A stretch of 64,000 nt of DNA from Kryptolebias marmoratus. Taxonomy: Eukaryota; Chordata; Actinopteri; Cyprinodontiformes; Rivulidae. Shown here piece by piece: positions 11,201 through 23,200 of the stretch. The translations under genes were made by a program, and so were the position numbers. The stretch is from the NCBI RefSeq assembly GCF_001649575.2, contig NC_051446.1:21645632-21709631 (forward strand), in the 5' to 3' direction. Every line of letters starts with the position of its first letter. Positions within the stretch are counted from its first letter, which is position 1. Under the pieces are notes generated by a model. It had not been told where the DNA came from. It saw nothing but the letters and a program-made list of their open reading frames with translations, and did not search any database.

Positions 11201-14200
11201 AAATCACTGAATGGATTTTAATGAAACTTTAAGAATAACTGATTAACTTTTAGAGTTCACCTGATTTAAGATGGTTGCCAAACTCTGTCATTTCTCAACA
11301 TGAGATGATTTTGAGTTTAAATCCCTGGCGTGCGATATGCATTCTTTTGAGCAATGCTCGGCTCTTAATATGAAAGCGTTTTACATTCAGTTCCATAGGT
11401 AGCTTTAAATAACGAGCCTCTGTTTGACCCAGGAATGTTTTGGTCCCCTTGTGTGCTGAAAGTTAAAAAAAAAAAAAAAATCCCCCGTCTAAAGTGTCAG
11501 CTCCGTCTCTGGAAAGACTCAGTCCGGGCAGATTTTTTTGCTCGGGCTCAGCACTTGTCAGCGCCGACGAGGTCCGTGCTGACAACCCAAATCCCGTTTG
11601 TGTTTAAAAAAAAAAGAAGGTTAAACGGAGAGCAGCCGCGGTCATCGCGGACAGCCCAGATTTTGCTGCGGTAATTGAAAAGGAAAGTATGGTGGTTGAG
11701 GGGAAAACAAATGTCTCAGCCTCCAAACATGTACTTTACATCTATAATTTGTTTTGTGTTTGTGTTCAGTTCCCGTACGCGGCTCCTCCGCCTCAGGAAC
11801 CAGTGAAGACGCTACGAAGCCTTATAAACATTCGAAAGGACACCCTGCGGCTCGTAAGGTACGCACCTCGTCCCACCGGACACAACATGTCATTAACGGC
11901 TTCTTTAAGTTTAAGTCATCTGAGCTATCTTTAGGGCAAAGGCTATTTTAAGAGCCCGTGTTGAACCATTCATGGCTTTTTGCAAGACTTGGGTTTTATT
12001 TTTAAGTGTTACACATGCCTAATCACAATCACATACTCAACCCAGAAATAAAAACATGCCTGTCTTTCTTTGAAAACAGAACCCGAAGATGAAATAAATC
12101 GGCCTATACTGAACTGATTAAATGCTTCCCATGTTCTGCAACTTAAATTAGCTCCCATTTTTACACCGTTGATGCAACAATAAATGGAGGTTTCTTCTGC
12201 ACGCCTTCTTCTGCAGGTGCAGCGAGGACCTGAAGTTGCCAGGTGACGAGGTGGCGGCGAAGAACCGGGCCTGCTACAACGTAGAGTTCACCTTTGATGC
12301 CGACACGCAGGTGGCCATCACCATTTACTACCAGGCCATAGAGGAGTTTCACAACGGAGTGCCAGTGTAAGTGCTTTTATTCAGAACGTGGGTCTGGCTA
12401 CATACTGAACAGAGTGAACGTTTGGGAGAAGCAGAACTTAGCATCTGGGATTTGCGTAGTTGAATATAAGATTAGAGATTGAAACTCTTTGTCGTAAATT
12501 AATTAAATACTCTTGACTAGATGTTGACAGATACAGGGTTTTCTGTGGCCAATCCGGATCTTTAGAAGTCAGAGCAGCTAACGGCTGATATGCTGGTGTA
12601 GATTCTCAGTCATCCAAGGTGTGGCAAATCCAAAAAAAAGGGTCAAAAACGAAAAACAGCCGGACTTCTATTCTGTAGCTGAAGACGTTTTGCTTCTCAT
12701 CCGAGGAGCTTTCTCAGTCCAAAGAGCAGAGAGTGTTTGAGATGGTCTATAAATTAAATTAACATGCAGATTAACTCACTCTCCTCACAATAGAGGCTCG
12801 TTAGGATCCTTGTTAGCCTGACTCACAGATGGGCCACTCTGGTCACATGAATGCAGGTGAAGATCACATTGAAACTGACGGGGTACCTCCTCCTCTGCTT
12901 AAAGTTGGTTTCACTCGTTTGACGTAAATGGCTTCCTTCACCCCCCCCTCCCTTTCGAACCATCTGTCTTCTCAGTCTAAAATATGAACATTTTGGTCCT
13001 CCTTGAGGTGTAGGTGAACAGCTGAGTCTTGTCCTGTGTTGAGCCATGCGTCCGTGGAGAGGCTGTTTGGTTTCTCGAATATAGAGGAAGGGAGGGGGGG
13101 GGGTGAAGGAAGTCATTTATGTCAAACGAGAGAAACCAACTTTAAACAGAGGAGGAGGTCTCAGATTTCAGCTTTCAAAAACCTACAGAGGAGCGTTAAG
13201 CCTGATACCCCGTCAGTTTCACCGTGTGCATTCATGTGACCAGAGTGGCCTATCTGTGAGTCAAACAAGGACCCTAACGAGCCTCTATTGTGAGGAGAGT
13301 TAATCTAATTTAGAGTTCTGGACATTTCTCTCTGCACTGAACTGCAGACACCACGCCGCTCAGTTTGGGTTGGACCAGCCTCTGTCTGAGAGTCCTGTTG
13401 GGTTTGAAATGTACCAGGATGTTTTGTTTGGAGAAAATCCCTCAGAGTTTCTCAGATACTCGAGCAACACAACAGATGACAGTGTACTATATGCAGCCTG
13501 TAAAAACAAAAACAAAACACTTTGCGATGCTGATAAGGTTTCTGCCCTCCGTGTTTCCTCTCTTTCTGTTCGTTCCCTGCAGTTACCTTCCACAGGACAG
13601 CTCCCTGCAGTCGGAGACGGTCCATTTCAAACGGGGAGTGTCCCAGCAGTTCTGTCTGCCCTCGCACACCGTCAACCTGAGCGAGTGGGCCGACGACGAG
13701 GTGGGAGACGTTTGTGTCGAAATGGGCAGGTTTGACTCCTCAGCTGAAGAAAGATGGGTAACCGCAGTGTTTCTGTTCTCAGCTGCTGTTTGATATGGAC
13801 AAGGAGGTCTTCCCCATGGTTGTACAGGCTGTTGTAGACGAGGGAGAAGGTGAGTTGTCGGGTTTTTATCCCCGTACTTTCTGATGTGAAGGTACAGCGG
13901 CTGAGATTAAACGCAGAGATCTGTCTCCTGCATCCAGAACATTTAGGCCACTCTCACATCCTGCTGGCTACATTTGAAAAGGTAAGATGATAATCATTCA
14001 GCCTGATATTTTAGAGTGGTTTAATATTAATTATATTAATTAAACATATAACTGCTGACTTGTTTTGCAGCACATGGATGGGAGTTATTGTGTAAAGCCT
14101 CTGAAGCAGAAACAAGTGGTGAATATTCCAGCTTTTCTTCTCTCCTCCCTTCCTTCCAGCTTTTGTGTTGACCGTCGAGACTCGCTGCCCTTTTTTCATT

Positions 14201-17200
14201 CTTCATCGTGTTCCTGTTTTTCTAGGTGGATGGAGTGAGTTACCTGCTGCAGGAGATCTACGGGATTGAGAACAAATACAACAGCCAGGAATCAAAGGCA
14301 AGATTGTTTAAAAAAAAAAAGAAAAAGAAAAACAGTCTGAAATAATAGTGCTATAAAGAAATCTTTTGACATCTCCTTTGTTTTTGGTCTGCAGGTTTCT
14401 GACGATGAGATCAGCGACAACAGCGCGGAGTGTGTCGTGTGTTTGTCTGATGTGCGAGACACTCTCATCCTGCCGTGCAGACACTTGTGTCTCTGCAACG
14501 CCTGCGCAGACACGCTGCGCTACCAGGCCAACTGCTGTCCCATCTGCAGGCTGCGTGAGTTTCTCACCGACGTCTGACAAAACAAACGTTTTCACTGCTG
14601 TATTTAATCTTTAGCAGTTATCTGAATCATACTCCTAAAGCTCTGTTTAGTATTTGTATTATATTTCCTCCAAAGGCAGTTTTTAAAGGGCAGAAATGGA
14701 AGTTAAGTTTCTAAGACAGTCATATTTAAAACACATTATAATAGCATAAAACAATATAATGTACAAGACATCGGCTTGTTAGAAATTGAATTAATGATGC
14801 AGTTTGCAGCAGTGGCTGAAAGTTCTGCTATTTTCTAAGCTCAGTTTAACATGATTGTAAACATTTCTCATCGGTGTTTATATTCAAAGGTCTAAATCTG
14901 ATTTCTAGATAACGTCAAATATCCAGAAGGGCGAGCAATAAGCAAATCATTTTCATGCCTACATTTGTTTGCTTGTGAACCTAAGCCGCTCTAACATTTG
15001 ACAGTAAAGCTTAATGTGAGCGTTTACTGACCTCCACCAAGGAGGTATATGTTTTCAGTAGCATTTGTTTGTTTGTGCACAAGATAAAGTAATGAATGGA
15101 TTTTAATAAAAATTTTCAGGAAACGTTGAGGTTGTCACAAAGAACACATGATTAAATTTTAGTGGTGGTCAGGATCATTTAGATAACTTTAGACAGACAT
15201 CCAGGATGCTTCGATGACCAATAGTTTCTGATTTTTACCATAAACCTCTGATTGGCTCAAATGATTCTTCTTTTTCAATGTCCTCAACTTAAAATACAGT
15301 CGAGGTGATTTGTGGGTTCAGGTCTTCTTCCATTTTTAAAATGAACAATATCAGACGAGCTTTTTGGCACTTGCATCGTTGCAGAGATGTTCTTGGATCA
15401 TTTTTCCAGATATGGAATAAACTTAGGAATTATATATCAGAATTATTATCTAAAACCTTATCAACAATGTTAAAAATAGTTTACCAAAGCCTTTAAAATG
15501 CTTTCATAATGTTTTAGGAATGCTAATAGTTCTGTATTTTAGAGGTTTTATCTCAAAATGAAAGCAGTTAATATTGAGTTTAAAAAGACTGCAATAATAA
15601 AAGTAAAAGTAGCATAAATGAAAACTTTCCTTTTGTTTAAAATCTGCCTGGACAGAAAGGTGATTTTAAACAAGTTCTGCTGCGTCACGACTGCAGGCTG
15701 TAACAGCAGGCTTAAGATGAGCAAAATTATTTTAGTCTGTACTCACGGGAAAAAACTGTTGGCAGAGAACATGGTTGGACTTAAAAAGGCAAAAAAAATC
15801 TGAAGCACAAGCATTTTATTCAGCCTCCTGTCGTATTTAACGACACATTATGCATATAATGTCAAAGAAGCAGCAGCTATGCTCATTTCCACAACTTTTT
15901 ATGAGTTTTCTTTAATATTTAGAGCTAAAAGTATAAAATAAATGATGACATCCTCTTGTTAATACCAATTAAATTGTCTTATGACTTTCACTGCACATTG
16001 TTGTCCTAAAATTTCTTCTAAAACCTGCTGTAAATATGTAAATAAATCTTTATTCTTGTCTTATTTCCTCTCAGCCTTTAGAGCTTTGCTGCAGATTCGA
16101 GCCATGAGGAAGAAACTCAGTCCCCTGACGCCAACCAGCTTTAACCCCGTTATCACCTCCCAGACTTCAGACTCAGAGGAACACTCGGTGAGGCAGACAA
16201 AAAACAAGCCTGAATCTGGAGAAACGATCCTTTCCGGTCACGGTAATATGAATTCCCTGGTCTCGTTTCAGGCGTCGGAGCACATCCCTCCGGGTTACGA
16301 GGCGGTGTCTCTCCTGGAGGCGCTGAACGGACCCCTGAACACGTCGTCTGTGGCCCCTCCTCCGTTCCACTCGGGCCCCAGCCACGTGTCCGGGGTGCTG
16401 CCCCCGTACAGCAGCGAGCCCCACCCGGCGCCGGCGCGGTCCCTCTCGCCTCTCGACCAGTCCAACTCCAGTCAGGGCCTCAAACTGAAGAAGAGCGGCT
16501 CAAAGTGAGTGGACTTCTTTAGTTTTAGTTGTTTTTTTTTTTTCATCAGGGTCAAATGTACCGATCCAGTTAATGCTGCATTTTGGTTCAATCTTTATCA
16601 TCTAAAAACATAACAAAAATGATGGAGATTAGGAGGTTAAATATAATTCCTTTTAAAAAAATTTATTTTATTTTTTTTATTTAATTCAACATTTTTTGTA
16701 CATAAGATCCCACCACTAATGTAAAACAAATTTTAGACAAAATTCCTAAATAGTTTTTTGTCCGTTGTTGCAATTAAAAGGGCGTTTGTCTGATATGCTT
16801 GTCTTTCGTGTTAGCAAAATATCTCATGAACCAGAGGATGGGTTTTAATGAAACTCTTATAAAGTAATCGTCGGGTGTACCTCTACAACTGATTAACCCA
16901 ATTCAAGATGGCCACCACAGCTCTTGACCTCAGCAAACACAAACATGGCTATAACCCAGCGAGTCTTACAGATGTTGAGGTAAAATTTGGTGTGGTGGTA
17001 GCTGAGAGTCATCCTCAACACATACTCCAAATGCCATTACGTCTTTTAGATTTAAAAGTTTTGACCATAATGGCTTTAACTTTATCTTTTCCCATCTGGA
17101 TCTTAGTTTAAAAGGTGGTGGGCGATGTGCATTCCTCTGAGGAATGCTAGGCCCTTTAAATTGTATTCTTTCCTTTTTATTTTAGTGTTTACTTCAGCTG

Positions 17201-20200
17201 GTTTCCCACACCTTCTTGTGTTGTTCTTGTCTGACGCCAGTCCGCTTTTGTTTATCTTAGATCACTTTCCCAGAATTCCTCTGTGCTTCCTGAAGAGGAG
17301 GACGAGAAGTCTTGCAGCGAGTCAGACGCCTGTCGCCACAAACTGGTTGTGGATCAGCAGGAGGTGTGTGTGTGTGTGTGTGTGTGTAAAACAAACAAAC
17401 AAAAACATTGTACATTATACAGTATATCTCCAGCTGCTGCAGGAGGGTTTACATTTAGCGTTTTAGATATAAGATCATATAATTTGAGCTCACAGCTGCT
17501 CGTTTTGTCCCACAGAGCGGAGTGACTCCAGACAGCGAGAACCTGACTCTGTCCTCGTCTGGAGCCATCGATCAGTCACCCTGCACCGGCACCCCACTCT
17601 CCTCCACCATCACCTCCCCTGAAGGTACACAAAAACTACTTGGAGCAAACCCATAATCATACTGGGCCGAACACTGAATTAGAAGCACTGATTTTCACCT
17701 CAAAGCTGTGGTCAGTTTTCCAAATCTTTTGTCCTGAGGTGGAAGATTTGTGTTGGGTTTTGAAATTTGTTGCTCCTTTTTAGGCGTTTGTCTATATTTG
17801 AAGATTTGTCCACTTATAATGTGTTTTATTTTCATTCAGTTTAAAACTACAGGTATTACAGTAAAATTAACATTTCCTGAAGAAATGTTTATTGCTTTTT
17901 GTCTTATATGCCAAAGTTTTAAACAACGAGGTTGGGTGATCTGCTAGGACTCGAGTATGTGATGGGGATGACTCTCAACTACTACCACACCAAATTTTAG
18001 CTCAGTATTTTTAAAAGTGAATCAACTAAATCCATTTTTGTGTTTTCTAAGGGTCATTAGGTGTGCCAGCCATCTTGGGTTGGATTAACTTCAAAAGTTA
18101 ATCATATTTAGATCCCCTTCCATTAATTGTCTTCTGAGAGTTTTATTAAAATCCGACACAGACACAGGCAAAAACATTATCACCCACCTTTTTTTTTAAT
18201 CACAGCATTGCTCAGTATCTTAGAAATCTGTTTATAAAAACTCAACTCAAACAGCATCAGATGTCAGTCTTGTGTTGTTGGAACTGAATCTGATTTAAAG
18301 AGAAAACTGCTGAAGAATTTTATAGTTTAGAAAAAAAAACATTTTCTTTTTACCTAAAATAGTTGCTTTTGCTCTGTGCTTGCAGCAATTTTCTTTAAGA
18401 CATTTTCTTTACTGTTGATAAAAAGAAGGAATCGGCTTCTTTTTTTTTTACCCAATTAAATAAAATATCCAACAACAAGCGAAACCGAATCGAAAACCGA
18501 TGGTCCAGATCCCGAGCCGGACCGGACCGTGACGTCTGTCTCCGTCTGTCTGCCAGACCCAGTGAGCAGCAGCCTGGCCCAGTCTGTCATGTCCATGGCC
18601 TCGTCCCACTCGCAGCACTCCCACATCAGCGCTGACACCATGTCCTCCATGTCAGGGTCCTACCTGGCCGGCGCCGAAGGCGAGCCTGCCGGGGACGAGG
18701 GGGGCGATGTGGTGGAGGAGAACCGGGATGCCCCCATGGAGAGCAGAGGGCCGCTGCAGCAGGAAGCGGTGAGGGTGGAGGGACGGGAAGGAGATACCAT
18801 GATCCAAATCAAGAAAAATGAATGAATTTTGGATATTTTTGTTCTTATTCAGGAGTTTTCTAAGGACACAAAGGAAGAAAACTACTCGCTGGCTGTGGAG
18901 GAGCAGGATTCAGAGGTAACTGAACACTGAGTTAAGTCAAAAATGCTCAGATTTGGTCTTAAATCTGATTTATTTATTTTAGGGCAATGACGTCACTGAA
19001 GAGGACTGCTCCTCGCCTTCTAATGGGAAAGGTAACTAAGATGCTCATCCCTCACCTTTAACCCCAGATCTCTCACCTCCCTCTGCATTTGCTGCTCTCT
19101 AATCACGAGAAAAAGAGATTTGTGCTTTCCTAATTACATATACAAAAAAGAAAAAGGCATTTTATTTCTGCCATTGTCCTCTAGATGGGGCAGTCTCGTT
19201 CATAATGTATACAAGTGTTGATCGAATCCACCCAAACCTGCAGCGTCTGAGCTGGGAGTGGATCTTTTCTCATGCAGAATCTGTGCAAAGGACCAAATTT
19301 CATTCACAAAAAGCCCTTTTGTTCAGGGTTTTCCTACAATAGAATAACTGATCAAGCCCTTAAATCTTTTGTCATATAAATTTGAGCCCAATTGTAATTC
19401 TGAAAAGACCACAGCCTAATGTAAAACCCATAACACTCAGCATCCTGAAGAGAATACGGCACTCAGCTGTTACAATCATTAATCTAACTCGAACCATTCT
19501 GAATTTAATTGTTGGAAATGTTCCCACAAATCGACTCATCCTTTCATTCCCAGCAGGAAACACTCGCCCGCAGGCATCCTGTGATGTTTAGATAAGGTTC
19601 TGCTGCGCATCGGGCTGCTGCTTTGCATTTGCATGATTTTTGCACCATTGATGTGCTAAACATGTATGTTTGTGTGTCCGCACAGTGTGTGTAAGAGGGG
19701 TGCCATTTCTGTGTCTGTTGTTTTATCTGCTGCCTCATGAAAACCTCTCCATGCTTTCTCTGCATCTCCCATGAATGCACTTTGTGTTCGTTTGTGTGTG
19801 AGAAAGTGAGAGCGCTGGAGTCCTGGACAAAGTGTTGTATTCAGTCAGTGTGATTCCAGACCCAGTGGGGCAAACGAGTTTAAACAAGCAAGGTCACTTT
19901 TCAGCACAACAGTTTGAAACATGTCTATGGAAATGAGTTCTTCTGTGGGGTTTTGGTGTGTGTGTGTGTGTGTGTTTTGACATGAGGACGTACCTTTTAT
20001 GACCTTCCAGTTGGAGCAAAGCTGCGCAGCCTGACAGTCTGTGGCTGAACACCTGCACTGCAGGATGCATGTTTGCGTGCACGAGTGTGCATGTGCGCTA
20101 GTACCGCCCCGTTGAAAACGTTTGTCACACACACACACACACACACACATTTAAAACACCAGCAGGCTCTCTGCATTACACGATGCATTACACAAATTAA

Positions 20201-23200
20201 ACATGTCAGTGTTTAATGGCTGAAAAGGCAAAAAGCCATAGACCTGTTTGTATATTTCAATCTATTTTTGTACTAATAGTTTATTTACTGTGTGTGTGCT
20301 TATGACTTAGAAAACAGTGAAGGGCCTTTCAGATTAAAAGACCCATTTATTTGTATTGCATGCTCAGTGCAAAAACACAGTTTGCATTAAAACAGTTTTG
20401 GTAATCCTTACACTTATATTTATTAACCAAAGCCAAACTCGATTTAGTTTAGTTCAGTTTATTTATAGCCTCCTGACTACCAGTAGTTCAAATTTGTCCC
20501 CTGTGGACAAACCTGAATATCTCCAACCTACCACATACTACTGAATTAACTCTTTTTGCCATCTACAGAGAACATTTAGGGCTTTTAAATGGTACCAAAT
20601 GTGAAGGGATGGGGTTATTTACTTTACAAAAAAGTGGGGAATTAAAAAAAAAAAAAGTGATTGGACAATATTTTTCCCCTGGTAGTCAGGAGGATAGAGC
20701 TGCAAATCACAGCAAAAGTCTTACAGGTCACAAAAAAAGAACACAAACAAACAAAAAAAGAGGTCCAGTTCAGTCTAAATCAGTTATTCTAATGCAATAC
20801 GTTACATTATGCAGTGCCAGTTAGTGGAAGCTTTCTGTCTGAGAAAGCCAGCAGATTGTCTTTAATCTTCACTTCACTGCAAGTCTTTATCCTGAGCAAA
20901 TGCTTTGACTGCAGAGGAAACGAACAACTACCTCCATCAGAACCAGAACCAGAACCAGGCTCAGGACGAGCAGCCGTCTGCCTCAACCAGCTGGGGTTTG
21001 AGAGAACAGGAAAGAGATGCAGACAGACTCAGAAGGACTGGTCCAGGTGTAGTTAGCTCAGGTAACCCAACCCTAACTATAGGATTTATCAAACAGGAAA
21101 GCCTTAAAAGTAGACAGGATGTCAGCCTCACGGACAGAAACTGAAGAGAAGAGCCTGATTGCTGAAAGCTCTGCCTCCCATTTTAGAAACTCTGGGAACC
21201 ACAAGTAAACCTGCAGCCTGAGAGCGAAGTGCTCTGTTAGGAAGATATGGAACAAGAAGATCTTTAATACAAGACGGAGCCTGTTTGTTGAGAGCCTTGT
21301 GTGTTAGAAATAAGATTTTAAAATGGAAGCCAGAGGAGAAAAGCTAAAATTATGGCTTAAAATTCTGGTTTATTTTCATTTTTGGGAGTCGTCAGACCTC
21401 CTATGGTGTATCAGGGTGTTTTCTTTTTAACAATGATCTGTTTTCCCTCTCTGTTCTGTAAATCATGTGCCCATGTTGCTCCACATTTATACATCTATTT
21501 AAATTTGAGTTTTTGCATCACATGGGACAAATGTACAGAATATACTTATTAGTATTTAATCGTCACACACACAAAACAAGTAAACTTGGTGACATACCCG
21601 TAAAATACCCGTATGTTTTGCCATTACCAGTCCAGCATGGCCACCTTCCCCACTTCCTCTCTCTCTTTCTCTCTCACTCTGCTTGTCTCGCCCCTCCAAC
21701 CCCCCCCCCTCCTCATCCTCCCCCCCTGCTGTGCCTGGCTGCTCTTGTTTGACCTTTGCCCTCGCTTGCAGGTGGGCGGAGCAGGTGTCCAGAGTTGGCC
21801 AATAACAATCAGGGCGTCACCCACTGTGACACGCCCTCTTTGGGGTTGGATAATGAGCAGGCTTCCGACAGCCGATTCGCCGGTGAGTGGCAACCTGTCG
21901 AACATGGACCAATGAGAGCTGAGGATAGAGGAAAGGAAAAGTGAGAGGCGCATGAGTCGACAGCCACAGTCCAAAAGATTAAAGGTTTTCTAACTCGTCA
22001 GTTTGTGTGTACAGTAAATCTAAACTTGGGGGACAAAATAAAAACAAAGTTAGCAAGCATGAAGATCTGGATCCTCCCTTCTTCTTTTCATTCCTCCCCT
22101 TTGGTGTCGTGGTTCTTCACTGCTTTTTCTTTTTAGTATTAAATAGCTGTGCACTGTTTCCTTCCTCTTCCTTTCAGCTGAAGCCCTGGTGTCTGTGTCT
22201 AAGTGTGGGTGCATCTTATTGGATGTTTGAGTGATTTCTGCATGCATTTTTTCTTTTTATTCTTTTTTCTTCTGTTTGAGTGTGTGAGAAAACTGTTTGT
22301 TTGTTCCTTTTTTCCAAAAAAAAACTGGAGTTCATGTTCAGTGTCTGCCAGCTCTGAGCCGCTTTGCAAAACATCTGCACTTCATTTTCTCACCCCCCTT
22401 CTTTCTTCCTCTAATCCTTTTTGGTCACTTTGAGAAGAGCTGAAGGTTCTTCACAGGAGCTACGTTTTCAAAATTTCTGCTTTAATTTTTTTATTTGGCA
22501 CATTTTTCCATGTTGTCAGTTTGATCAAGAAGGTTATAACCACTGAAAGAAACACACTGGATTGGCCTACCGCAGTGCAGTTTATGCTAACAAGGCAAGG
22601 ATTTGTGCCGCCATCTTGGTAGGTGCTACATGGCAGCAGACCATGGATTTCTTATGAAACAAAATTAAACTTATCAAAGAAAGCTAATAATTCTACTGAT
22701 TATCGCAGCCTGAACTTAAAACAATATGGTTTTACGTGTTTATCCTTTGGAAACACTAGTTAAATACATTATATTCTTATACCAGGGTTTGTCGCTCTCT
22801 CTCTGTACTAGACTAATGTCATTCTTGTACGCCAGGGTATTGAGGGTAAGTATTTACCAACTAAGAAAACCTTTCAGTATTAGTGACATTTTTGTTCAAT
22901 ATTAAGTAAAACAGGTGTGTAGAATAATGGCTATTCTTTGGTAAAATATATATGCTAAATAGTGTATATGGTAGACAAAGGCTCAGTTATCCTTGTGCAT
23001 GTTATTTAAGGCCTAAATATTTCCAGAATTATAAAGAAAAGACTATGCCATATATATTTTTTTAATAATTTTTTTTACGGTATTTGTAGCACACTGGATT
23101 GGAGTTTTGCTGCTGCTAACGCCTAACCAGGCTTGCTAGGAGGCTCCTTACAGCCTATTCTTGTCTCCTGTTTGCACAATATGCATTATATGTTCGTTTT

